9,980 nucleotides of DNA from Gammaproteobacteria bacterium (GTDB taxonomy: Bacteria > Pseudomonadota > Gammaproteobacteria > Methylococcales > Methylomonadaceae), in NCBI GenBank assembly GCA_024511045.1, contig JANEMG010000059.1:1-9980 (forward strand). Reading direction: 5' to 3'. This document shows, piece by piece, positions 1 to 6,622 of the stretch; the first letter of the stretch is position 1; each line of letters starts with the position of its first letter. The notes beneath the pieces were generated by a model. The model saw nothing but the letters and a program-made list of their open reading frames with translations. It was not told the DNA's origin and did no database searches. A program made the position numbers and the translations under genes.

Positions 1-118
1 AAGCGTTCTATTGAGGTGTGATTTGGATTTCAAGTTCCCAATATTATACCTCTTTAGAGCGCACTATTCATTTACAATCAACAAGTTATTCTGTTTTTCT
101 GAACTCCGAAACTTTAGT

Positions 119-124
119 TATAAT
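119..124 (+). promoter_or_regulatory. Likely -10 box of the pfkB-mazG operon
   Basis: A perfect TATAAT lies 24 bases before the kinase start codon, inside an AT-rich stretch (about 60-135). The best -35 candidates, TTTCTG at 96-101 or TTCTGA at 97-102, are poor, so this promoter rests mainly on the -10. Transcription would start near 131 and give a very short leader containing only the ribosome binding site GAGGGA (137-142). Bases 1-118 show no gene that I can support. Confidence 0.5.
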
Positions 125-148
125 TTTGATTTAAACGAGGGAAATTGC

Positions 149-1081
149 ATGAGTGCTCTTATTTGCGGGTCCATGGCATACGATACCATCATGGTATTTC
201 ATGATAAATTCAAGAACCACATTTTGTCGGAGAAGGTACATACTCTCAATGTTTCGTTTTTGGTGCCCGTCTTGCGCCGTGAATACGGCGGTTGTGCAGG
301 AAACATTGCCTATAATATGAAGCTGCTCGGCGAGGATCCGAAAATCATGGCTACCGTCGGGCATGATTTCGAGCCCTACCTGCAGTGGCTTTGCCAGTGT
401 GGTCTGTCCACCGAATTCATCCAGATCCTGGATGACAGCTATACCGCTCAGGCTTACATCACCACCGATGAGGACGATAACCAGATTACCGCCTTTCATC
501 CGGGCGCGATGAACTTTTCCCATCGCAATAGCGTGCCACTCGACCAGGAAATCAGTATCGGCATCGTTGCGCCCGATGGCAAGGAAGGCATGCAGCAGCA
601 TGCAAAGCAGTTCCTCGAGGCCGGCATTCCTTTTATCTTCGATCCCGGGCAGGGAATGCCGATGTTCGATGGCGAAGAATTGCTGCAGTTTCTGGACATG
701 GCCAACTGGGTCACGCTCAACGACTATGAATCCGAATTGATGCAGGACCGGACCGGTCTCTCCCTGGAGCAAATCGCCGAGCGGGTCGACGCCCTGATCA
801 TCACCCTGGGCGGAAAAGGCTCGAACATCTATACCGGCGGTCAATGCCTGGAAATACCGGCGGCCAAACCCGGTGCCCTGCTCGATCCAACCGGCTGCGG
901 TGATGCCTACCGGGCCGGCCTGTTGTATGGCCTGCTCAACGACCTCGACTGGGGGGTTACGGGACGTATTGCCTCGCTGCTGGGAGCGATCAAGATCGAG
1001 CACAATGGTACGCAGAATCATGTTTTCAATCTGGACCAGTTCCGCAACCGCTATAGGGAAAATTTCGGATCCTCCTTCTGA
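149..1081 (+). CDS. PfkB/ribokinase-family carbohydrate or nucleoside kinase
   Basis: This 310-residue cytoplasmic kinase should phosphorylate a sugar or nucleoside hydroxyl with ATP. The family is clear: the N-terminal glycine-rich substrate segment YGGCAGNIAY is at about residues 46-55, an NxxE Mg motif (NDYE) at 191-194, TLGGKGS at 219-225, and the C-terminal signature DPTGCGDAYRAGLL at 246-259. The catalytic base is predicted to be Asp252. The anion-hole motif reads GCGD rather than the common GAGD. Length matches the family (about 300-330). I chose the ATG at 149 because GAGGGA (137-142) stands 6 bases ahead and the protein then begins directly with the first beta strand; an in-frame extension back to base 11 has no such support. 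The stop shares one base with the mazG start. Substrate is not certain: adenosine or ribose-like substrates are possible, and the mazG partnership would suit a nucleoside. Confidence 0.85.
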   Translation: MSALICGSMAYDTIMVFHDKFKNHILSEKVHTLNVSFLVPVLRREYGGCAGNIAYNMKLLGEDPKIMATVGHDFEPYLQWLCQCGLSTEFIQILDDSYTAQAYITTDEDDNQITAFHPGAMNFSHRNSVPLDQEISIGIVAPDGKEGMQQHAKQFLEAGIPFIFDPGQGMPMFDGEELLQFLDMANWVTLNDYESELMQDRTGLSLEQIAERVDALIITLGGKGSNIYTGGQCLEIPAAKPGALLDPTGCGDAYRAGLLYGLLNDLDWGVTGRIASLLGAIKIEHNGTQNHVFNLDQFRNRYRENFGSSF

Positions 1082-1887
1082 TGTTGGCCCATACTTCGAA
1101 ACTGCTGCAGATCATGGCGCAGCTGCGCCATCCCGAAGAGGGCTGCCCCTGGGACCGGGAGCAGGACTTTTACAGCCTGATTCCCTATACTATCGAGGAG
1201 GCCTATGAAGTTGCCGATGCCATAGAACGCAACGACCTCGAGGATCTGCGCTGCGAGTTGGGCGACTTGCTGCTGCAGGTGGTGTTTCATGCCCAGCTCG
1301 CCGAAGAACAGGGCCTGTTCGATTTCGAGCAGGTGGCGGAGGGGATTTGCGAAAAGCTGATCCGGCGCCATCCCCACGTGTTCGGCAACGACAGGTTCGA
1401 GAATGACGAGCAGCGCAGGCAGGCCTGGGAAGCCGCCAAGGCAAAGGAGCGGCAGAGCAAGAAACCGGATCAGGGCCAGGGCAGTGCATTGTCCGGTATC
1501 GCGGTCAATCTTCCGGCACTGGTGCAGTGTGAGAAAATACAGAATCGTGCCGCCAGCCATGGCTTCGACTGGCCCGAGGTGCTGCCGGTTTTTGCCAAGG
1601 TTCATGAAGAGCTGGAGGAAGTGAAAGAGGCCTGGCAAGCGGCCGATCAGGCGCAGATCCAGGAGGAAATCGGTGATCTGCTGCTGGTTGCGGTAAATCT
1701 GGCCAGACATCTGAAAGTCAATCCAGAGATCGCCCTGAAGGAGAGCAACAAAAAATTTTCCCGCCGCTTTCAGTATATCGAAGAGAGTGTGCGCGAGTCC
1801 GGCAGGGAAATGCGGGACTGCCGGCTGGAAGAGCTGGATGCCTTGTGGGATGAGGCCAAGCGGGTATTGAAAACAACCTCCCGCTGA
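1081..1887 (+). CDS. mazG: Nucleoside triphosphate pyrophosphohydrolase MazG
   Basis: The 268-residue cytoplasmic enzyme hydrolyses NTPs or dNTPs to the monophosphate and pyrophosphate, cleaning the nucleotide pool and, in E. coli, modulating (p)ppGpp under starvation. Both MazG repeats are visible. The N-terminal repeat starts with GCPWDREQDF (21-30), followed by EEAYEV (39-44) and CELGDLL (58-64). RHPHVFG (96-102) and a WEAAKAKER segment (116-124) follow. The C-terminal repeat holds EELEEVKEAW (176-185) and EEIGDLL (195-201). Glu/Asp metal ligands are kept in both halves, so the protein looks active. Length agrees with E. coli MazG (263). The ATG overlaps the kinase TGA as TGATG, which indicates translational coupling and a shared transcript. 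Confidence 0.95.
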   Translation: MLAHTSKLLQIMAQLRHPEEGCPWDREQDFYSLIPYTIEEAYEVADAIERNDLEDLRCELGDLLLQVVFHAQLAEEQGLFDFEQVAEGICEKLIRRHPHVFGNDRFENDEQRRQAWEAAKAKERQSKKPDQGQGSALSGIAVNLPALVQCEKIQNRAASHGFDWPEVLPVFAKVHEELEEVKEAWQAADQAQIQEEIGDLLLVAVNLARHLKVNPEIALKESNKKFSRRFQYIEESVRESGREMRDCRLEELDALWDEAKRVLKTTSR

Positions 1888-1915
1888 AACAATGCTTGCC
1901 CGACCTGCGTACTCA

Positions 1916-1953
1916 GGCAATGATGGAAATGCTGTCCCAACAGGCTCATTGCC
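1916..1953. repeat. Intergenic inverted repeat (GGCAATGA/TCATTGCC) after mazG
   Basis: Perfect 8-base arms at 1916-1923 and 1946-1953 enclose a second small stem, CTGT (1932-1935) with ACAG (1940-1943). It sits 29 bases after the mazG stop. The T-run GTTTTTG (1965-1971) starts 12 bases past the stem, so it is at best a weak terminator. It could also be an operator for the downstream sensor-kinase gene. TTGACG at 1988-1993 is a possible -35 for that gene, with only a poor -10 near 2011-2016. Confidence 0.35.
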
Positions 1954-2038
1954 AGAAAAGCGGAGTTTTTGTAACGTGTCGGTGGCATTGACGATGGTGT
2001 GGTAATCTGCTTTTAACGTCTTTCCGTCGACAACACGA

Positions 2039-3412
2039 ATGAATCAGCCCCTTTTAACAGCGTCACAGCCAATTATGCTTGGAAAATCGCTGCCAAAATC
2101 AGAGATCTCGGTCAGGGAGAACCTGAACTGGCTGTTCATTCTCAGGAACCTGCTGTTGTTGGCCGGATCGCTGCTGATTCTGATGTCGGAATATGTGCTG
2201 CAGGTATCTTTGCCCCTGGATGGGCTCTGGCTGGCCATTATTGCCATCGGGGCCGTCAATGGCTTTACCTGGCTGCGCCTCAATTCCGACGTGCCGGTGA
2301 CGGAACTGGAGATTTTTGCCCAGCTGTCATTGGATGTCATCGGCATCACCCTGTTGTTGTATCTGACCGGCGGCGCCACCAATCCCATCATCTGGATTTT
2401 TTTGCTGCCGCTGATTCTCACGGCGATCCTACTGCCGCAGGACTATACCTGGTACATGGTGATTTTGACCACCACCATGTACACGTTCCTGATTGGTTTT
2501 CATATCCCTCTGCCGGCAATAGAGCCCAGTTTCGATCCCCATGACTTAGCCCGCAAAATCCCGTTGCAGACGGACATGTATTATTTCAATCTGCACATGT
2601 TCGGCATGTGGTTTGGCTTTGTCTTCAGCGCCGGGCTGGTTGCCTATTTCGTCGTCGAGCTTTCCAAAACACTCCGGGAAAGAGAACGCAAACTTGCCGA
2701 AGCCAGGGAAATGGCGCTGCGCGATGAACGCGCCATTGCCCTGGGGACGCTGGCTGCCAGTGCCGCGCACGAGATGAGTACGCCGCTGGGTACCATCGCG
2801 ATTCTGGCCCATGAACTGCGGCGGGATTATCCGGAGCACCGCTTGCCGGAACTGCATCAGAAACTGGGGATTATCGAAGAGCAGATCGAACGCTGCAAAA
2901 AAGCGCTTTCGGTCATGTCCAGTTCGGCTGGCAAGCAGCGCGCCGAATCCGGTCAGGCCATGCCCCTGGTGGATTATCTCGACGAGGTCATCAATCAGTG
3001 GCGGGCCCAGCAGCCGGGCATCAAACTGAATTTTATCGTCGCAGCCGGGCCGCCGGCGCAAATACTGGCGGAGCATTCCTTGACCCATGCGCTGATCAAT
3101 ATTCTGAACAACGCTGCCGAGGCCTCGCCGCCGGACAAGGGGGTGGACTTCCATGCCAGCTGGGATGAACAGCAGGCTACCATCAAAATACGTGATTATG
3201 GCCCTGGCATCGATCCGGAAATTGCCAAAATTATCGGAAAAGCCCCGGTCTCGACGAAACCCCAGGGCCTGGGAGTAGGATTGTTTTTGACCTTTACCAC
3301 CATCAAGCGCCTGGGCGGTAAAATAAAAATCTTCAATGTCGGGGAGGGCGGCGCCTGCGTCGAATTCATGCTGCCATTGCTGCCAATCAACAGGGAAGCC
3401 AATCATGAGTGA
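2039..3412 (+). CDS. regB: RegB/PrrB/RoxS-type redox sensor histidine kinase
   Basis: This 457-residue inner-membrane kinase should autophosphorylate and pass phosphate to the adjacent regulator in response to respiratory redox state. About six membrane segments lie between residues 30 and 206. The loop motif TGGATNPI (110-117) matches the conserved quinone-binding site (GGxxNP) of RegB. The H-box AASAAHEMSTPLGTIA (239-254) contains His244. The cysteine in QIERCKKAL (Cys286) matches the redox-active cysteine of R. capsulatus RegB. The ATPase domain shows the N-box ALINILNNAAEAS (351-363), DYGPGI (386-391) and GLGVGL (410-415). The start is less certain: no good ribosome binding site precedes 2039, and Met13 (2075) is the alternative. 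The end overlaps regA by 8 bases. The family is clear; the ligand and target genes are inferred from homologues. Confidence 0.9.
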   Translation: MNQPLLTASQPIMLGKSLPKSEISVRENLNWLFILRNLLLLAGSLLILMSEYVLQVSLPLDGLWLAIIAIGAVNGFTWLRLNSDVPVTELEIFAQLSLDVIGITLLLYLTGGATNPIIWIFLLPLILTAILLPQDYTWYMVILTTTMYTFLIGFHIPLPAIEPSFDPHDLARKIPLQTDMYYFNLHMFGMWFGFVFSAGLVAYFVVELSKTLRERERKLAEAREMALRDERAIALGTLAASAAHEMSTPLGTIAILAHELRRDYPEHRLPELHQKLGIIEEQIERCKKALSVMSSSAGKQRAESGQAMPLVDYLDEVINQWRAQQPGIKLNFIVAAGPPAQILAEHSLTHALINILNNAAEASPPDKGVDFHASWDEQQATIKIRDYGPGIDPEIAKIIGKAPVSTKPQGLGVGLFLTFTTIKRLGGKIKIFNVGEGGACVEFMLPLLPINREANHE

Positions 3413-3947
3413 CCTCGAAAAACCCCGGCTGCTGCTGGTAGACGACGACCAGACCTATTGCAACGTGCTGGCACAGGCCTTGGAGAAAAGAGGCTATGAG
3501 GTGCTCATTGCTAACGATGTTGCCAGCGGCATCGAGCTGGCGGAGTCCATGGTGCCCGAGTATGCGGTGATCGATCTGCGCATCAGCCATGAATCGGGAC
3601 TGGAACTGGTGGAGAAATTGATCTCACTGGATCAGAATACCCAGATCATCATGCTCACCGGATTTGCCAGCATCGCCACCGCCGTGGAAGCCATCAAGCT
3701 GGGTGCCGTGCATTATTTGACCAAGCCCGCCAATGCCGATGAAATCGTCAATGCCCTGCACAAGAACGAAGGGGATTCGTCGGTCGCGGTCAGTGAAAAC
3801 CCGCTCTCCGTGAAGCGTCTGGAATGGGAGCACCTGCAGAAAGTGCTGATGCAGCATGATGGCAATATCTCCGCCGCTGCCCGGGCGCTGAACATGCACC
3901 GGCGTACCCTGCAGCGCAAGCTGGACAAGCGGCCGGTACGGGAGTGA
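3405..3947 (+). CDS. regA: RegA/PrrA/RoxR-type response regulator
   Basis: This 180-residue DNA-binding regulator is the likely partner of the preceding kinase. Its receiver domain (about 7-118) has the acidic pocket VDDD (12-15), phosphoacceptor Asp57 in AVIDLRI, Thr85 in MLTGFAS and Lys107 in LTKPAN. A short linker leads to a Fis-type helix-turn-helix (about 138-176), GNISAAARALNMHRRTLQRK. The MHRRTLQRKL end is typical of the RegA/ActR/PrrA group. The ATG at 3405 lies inside the kinase 3' end (ATGAGTGA overlap) with GGGA at 3393-3396 as ribosome binding site. The longer frame back to 3336 only reads into the kinase gene. In relatives this pair controls respiration, carbon or nitrogen assimilation genes; the regulon here is unknown. 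Confidence 0.93.
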   Translation: MSDLEKPRLLLVDDDQTYCNVLAQALEKRGYEVLIANDVASGIELAESMVPEYAVIDLRISHESGLELVEKLISLDQNTQIIMLTGFASIATAVEAIKLGAVHYLTKPANADEIVNALHKNEGDSSVAVSENPLSVKRLEWEHLQKVLMQHDGNISAAARALNMHRRTLQRKLDKRPVRE

Positions 3948-4060
3948 GCAACAGCGTGCACGTGCCATGACTGATAGGCAGGGTGTCGGGGCGTTGATAA
4001 CGGGATTGGCTCACATAAATAGGATGCCGTCCGTCCTTTCGGCAAAAAACTGCGCTTCTC
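3948..4060. other. Intergenic stretch after regA
   Basis: No gene is seen in these 113 bases. GTGAGC at 3944-3949 and GCTCAC at 4009-4014 could pair over a long loop, and GCACGTGC is a short palindrome, but neither has a terminator-like T-tract. No convincing regA terminator is present before the hairpin at 4107-4138. Confidence 0.4.
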
Positions 4061-4069
4061 TGCTATAGT
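4061..4069 (+). promoter_or_regulatory. Extended -10 promoter for a candidate small RNA
   Basis: TGC followed by TATAGT (4064-4069) forms an extended -10 element (TGnTATAAT type). No good -35 is found at normal spacing, which is common for extended -10 promoters. The predicted start, about 4076-4077, falls exactly at the foot of the first hairpin of the candidate RNA. Confidence 0.4.
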
Positions 4070-4075
4070 TAAATG

Positions 4076-4143
4076 CGTCGTCCGGGAGGACGATATTCTA
4101 CCTTCAAAAGGCTGGTATCAGGCATGATACCAGCCTTTCTTGT
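4076..4143 (+). ncRNA. Candidate small RNA, about 65 nt, two hairpins
   Basis: Downstream of the extended -10 there is a 6-bp hairpin (4078-4083 with 4088-4093) capped by a GGGA tetraloop of GNRA type. A 13-base pyrimidine-rich linker (4094-4106) follows, then a strong terminator hairpin (4107-4138) and a U-rich tail. A 5' hairpin, an open linker and a terminator are the layout of many trans-acting sRNAs. I do not recognise it as a named RNA family. No ORF with a ribosome binding site and normal start lies inside it. It could instead be only the 3' end of the regA transcript. Confidence 0.4.
4107..4138. terminator. Strong bidirectional terminator hairpin
   Basis: Two perfect 13-base arms (4107-4119 and 4126-4138) enclose a 6-base loop. 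The arms begin and end with AAA/TTT, so the stem is followed by TTTCTTGTTT on the + strand and by TTTTGAAG on the - strand. It can end the regA or small-RNA transcript from the left and the xseA-M23 peptidase transcript, 170 bases past its stop, from the right. Confidence 0.75.
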
Positions 4144-4308
4144 TTATGCCGCTCGTTATCGGCTGCAACTTGTGGATTGCTGCGGGGATTCTTTTCGCCC
4201 TCAACTGCAGAGAGGGGACAGCAGCAGGTCGGCAATCCAGACAGCGGTTGTCAGATGCAGAAATGGTCAATTGGGATCAATGAAAATGCCCTGGCGAATC
4301 CGGTTTCC
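4139..4308. other. Intergenic stretch, probable 3' UTR of the M23 peptidase gene
   Basis: These 170 bases lie between the bidirectional hairpin and the peptidase stop codon. I see no coding region with a credible start, no RNA gene and no clear repeat. The open frame crossing it on the + strand is an antisense shadow of the peptidase gene. Confidence 0.4.
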
Positions 4309-5166
4309 TCATGGCCTGTCTTTGTTCCTGGCCGCCAGGATGGGCATGTATTCGGCGATGAACAGTGCCGGGTCCACTTTGGTTCGGTTCAGATAGACGT
4401 TCCAGTGCAGGTGCGGGCCGGTGACGCGCCCGGTCTCGCCGACGGTTCCCAGAATATCACCCTGGCGGACCTTCTGGCCCGCTTTGACCTTGATTTCCGT
4501 CATGTGGAAATAGCCGGTGATCAGGCCCTGGCCATGGTCCAGGAACACCGTGTTGCCATTGTAATAGTAATTGCCGGTATCGATCACCACGGCATCTGCC
4601 GGCGCTTTGATGGGGGTGCCTGCAGGAGCGGTGATATCCAGACCGCTGTGCGGGTTGCGGGGCTGGTTGTTGAAAAACCGTTTCAGTCCGAACAGGCTGC
4701 TCAGCCGACCATCCACCGGCGGGATGAAATCGGTGGCGACCTGCTGGCGTTCCGTCCAGGTGCGCAGCGCTTTGCCGATGGGGATACGGTCGGCTTTGAT
4801 ACGCTTCAGGTCGTCCGGGTTGGGATTGACCATGCGTTTGTTTTTGATGGTGATGTACTGGGCAGGATATTCCTTGTCGGCAATCGTGAAGCGCATCCGG
4901 CTGCTGCCACGGGAATTGACGATGTCGATTTGGTATTCACCCGGCCTGGTGTTCAGCGGGATGCCCACCAGCGCCAGCCACTGCTGGTCCTGCTGGATCA
5001 CCAGGACCCGCCGGTCCTGAAAAAAGACTTTTGGTGCCGGGTCGCTGGCATCTCCCGCTGCCAACTCCACGATACCGCCCGGTACCGGCAGCTGTTCAGG
5101 CAGCTTGCCAGCCCAGACGGTGAGAGCGGCAGACAGCAGGCAGAACATGATCGTTTTCTTAAACAT
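4309..5166 (-). CDS. Exported M23-family peptidoglycan endopeptidase
   Basis: This 285-residue protein has an N-terminal signal peptide (about 1-19: MFKK, a hydrophobic core, then VWA before Gly20). A beta-rich N-terminal region (about 30-110) follows, then a C-terminal LytM/M23 domain (about 155-270). The zinc and catalytic residues are all present: H173 and D177 in HSGLD, H221 in YFHM, and H252 and H254 in PHLHW. It should therefore be an active periplasmic enzyme cutting peptide crosslinks in the cell wall, not a degenerate EnvC/NlpD-type activator. I chose the ATG at 5166 because AGGA lies 8 bases upstream; a TTG two codons earlier sits too close to it. The start overlaps the xseA stop by 8 bases, so the two are probably cotranscribed. 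Confidence 0.9.
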   Translation of the reverse strand: MFKKTIMFCLLSAALTVWAGKLPEQLPVPGGIVELAAGDASDPAPKVFFQDRRVLVIQQDQQWLALVGIPLNTRPGEYQIDIVNSRGSSRMRFTIADKEYPAQYITIKNKRMVNPNPDDLKRIKADRIPIGKALRTWTERQQVATDFIPPVDGRLSSLFGLKRFFNNQPRNPHSGLDITAPAGTPIKAPADAVVIDTGNYYYNGNTVFLDHGQGLITGYFHMTEIKVKAGQKVRQGDILGTVGETGRVTGPHLHWNVYLNRTKVDPALFIAEYMPILAARNKDRP

Positions 5167-6532
5167 CTTCAATTTCCTGTACTTGGCTGGTGAATCTTCC
5201 CTTTGCGAGGCGGGTCGTGACGATATCGCCTGGGTGAAGCTGAGCGCTGGAACGGACCAGTTTCCGGTCCGCCTGTCGGGTCACCAGGGCGTAGCCCCGA
5301 TCGAGGGTGGCCAGCGGGCTGATCGCGTGCAGCGTCTGGCTGGATCTGGCCAGACGCTGCTGGCGTTTTTCCAGATTGTGCTGGATGGCAGTGCACAGAC
5401 GCCTGCCGAGATTGTCCCGATGGGTCTGGCAGGCCCTGATTCTTTCAGCGGGTGAAAACTGCCATAGCTGGGCGCTTTGCCCGGCCAGTCTGTGGCTGCA
5501 CTGGCTCAGCTTTCTCTGCAGGGCCTGATTGAGCCGCAGTTCGATGTCGTCCAGACGCTGGCTTTTGTTTGTCAACTGGCGGCTGGGGTGCTGCAGCAGC
5601 AGGCGTTTCGTCAGCCAGTCCAGCAATTGCCGCTTGTGCTGCAGTTGTTTTTGCTGCAGCTGGGTGATGCGCGCTTCATGATGCTGGAATTTTCGCAGCC
5701 ATTCCCGATAATCCGGGGTGGCCGATTCGGCAGCCGCCGAGGGCGTCGCTGCACGCATATCTGCGACAAAATCGGCGATGGTGAAATCGATCTCGTGGCC
5801 TATGCCGGTGATGACCGGCAGTTCACTGGCGTAGATGGCACGAGCGACGGTTTCTTCATTGAAGGGCCATAAATCCTCCAGTGACCCACCGCCCCGCGCC
5901 AGGATGATGACATCGCATTCCCGACGCCGATTGGCGATTTGCAGGGCGCGTACGATTTCCTGTTTGGCTGTGCTACCTTGTACGGCAATGCCGTAGATGA
6001 TGACCGGTACAGCCGGGAAACGGCGTTTCAGTACGGTTAGGATGTCCCTGACGGCTGCACCGCTGGGCGAACTGATTACGCCGATCGTTGCAGGCAGCCT
6101 CGGCAGGGGCTGTTTGGCTTGTGCTTCGAACAGACCTTCGGCGGCAAGTTTCGCCTTCAGCGCTTCGAAAGCCCTGCGCAGTTCGCCGGCGCCGGCATTC
6201 TGGATCTTTGCCACGATCAGCTGGTAGTCGCCGCGGGGTTCGAACAGGCTGACCTGAGCGTCGACGATGACCCGGTCGCCGTTTTTGGGCGTGAAGGTCA
6301 GGCGGCGTCTCTGGCTGCGGAACATTGCACAGCGTACCTGGGCATCGGCATCCTTCAGCGAGAAATAGATATGTCCCGATGCCGGGGTGCTGAGATTGGA
6401 TATCTCCCCCTCGACCCGGATCTTGAAAAAATGTTCGTTGAGCAGCTCCCGGGCTTCCCTGTTCAGCCGAGACACGGTGTAGATCACGGCTTCAGGAGCG
6501 GACGCGCGAAAAAAAGTGGGGGTTGCCTCCAT
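5159..6532 (-). CDS. xseA: Exodeoxyribonuclease VII large subunit
   Basis: This 457-residue cytoplasmic nuclease subunit degrades single-stranded DNA from both ends in complex with XseB. The N-terminal OB-fold (about 15-110) includes YTVSRLNREAREL, EGEISNLSTPASGH and AQVRCAMFR. The catalytic domain shows GVISSPSGAAVRDI (151-164), ARGGGSLEDLWPFNEE (212-227) and GIGHEIDFTIADFVADMR (243-260). A long Gln/Arg/Leu-rich coiled-coil region (about 275-410) and the C-terminal LDRGYALV segment follow. Length equals E. coli XseA (456). The ATG at 6532 is preferred; a TTG two codons earlier and a GTG at codon 16 are alternatives, and none has a clear ribosome binding site. xseB is not in the window, so the small subunit is encoded elsewhere. 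Confidence 0.97.
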   Translation of the reverse strand: MEATPTFFRASAPEAVIYTVSRLNREARELLNEHFFKIRVEGEISNLSTPASGHIYFSLKDADAQVRCAMFRSQRRRLTFTPKNGDRVIVDAQVSLFEPRGDYQLIVAKIQNAGAGELRRAFEALKAKLAAEGLFEAQAKQPLPRLPATIGVISSPSGAAVRDILTVLKRRFPAVPVIIYGIAVQGSTAKQEIVRALQIANRRRECDVIILARGGGSLEDLWPFNEETVARAIYASELPVITGIGHEIDFTIADFVADMRAATPSAAAESATPDYREWLRKFQHHEARITQLQQKQLQHKRQLLDWLTKRLLLQHPSRQLTNKSQRLDDIELRLNQALQRKLSQCSHRLAGQSAQLWQFSPAERIRACQTHRDNLGRRLCTAIQHNLEKRQQRLARSSQTLHAISPLATLDRGYALVTRQADRKLVRSSAQLHPGDIVTTRLAKGRFTSQVQEIEDV

Positions 6533-6611
6533 GTGCAAAGCGTATCGGCCTGGGTTCAGTACTGGTTCATTTGCGGATGTTATCGTGACGTTGACGCTAA
6601 TTGCTATTTAC

Positions 6612-6618
6612 AGGAGGT
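6612..6618 (+). promoter_or_regulatory. Perfect Shine-Dalgarno AGGAGGT
   Basis: AGGAGGT stands 4 bases before the ATG at 6623. It is the strongest ribosome binding site in the window and fixes the start of the small exported protein. No clear -35/-10 pair for this gene was found in the 90-base divergent gap shared with xseA. Confidence 0.8.
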
Positions 6619-6622
6619 CATT

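Noticed and set aside
131..1021. Long - strand open frame opposite the PfkB kinase
   Set aside because: No family features and no ribosome binding site; the + strand frame carries clear kinase signatures.
1051..1920. Long - strand open frame opposite mazG
   Set aside because: Antisense shadow; the + strand product is an unmistakable MazG.
5164..5172. TTG start for the M23 peptidase two codons upstream
   Set aside because: AGGA would be only 2 bases from the TTG but is 8 bases from the ATG at 5166.
4177..5193. Long + strand open frame of 338 codons opposite the M23 peptidase
   Set aside because: It is antisense to a gene with a signal peptide and full M23 motifs, has no recognisable domain, and is a by-product of codon bias.
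6591..6596. TTGACG as -35 for the gene at 6623
   Set aside because: A -10 at 17 bases would fall inside the ribosome binding site, and the bases there do not resemble a -10.
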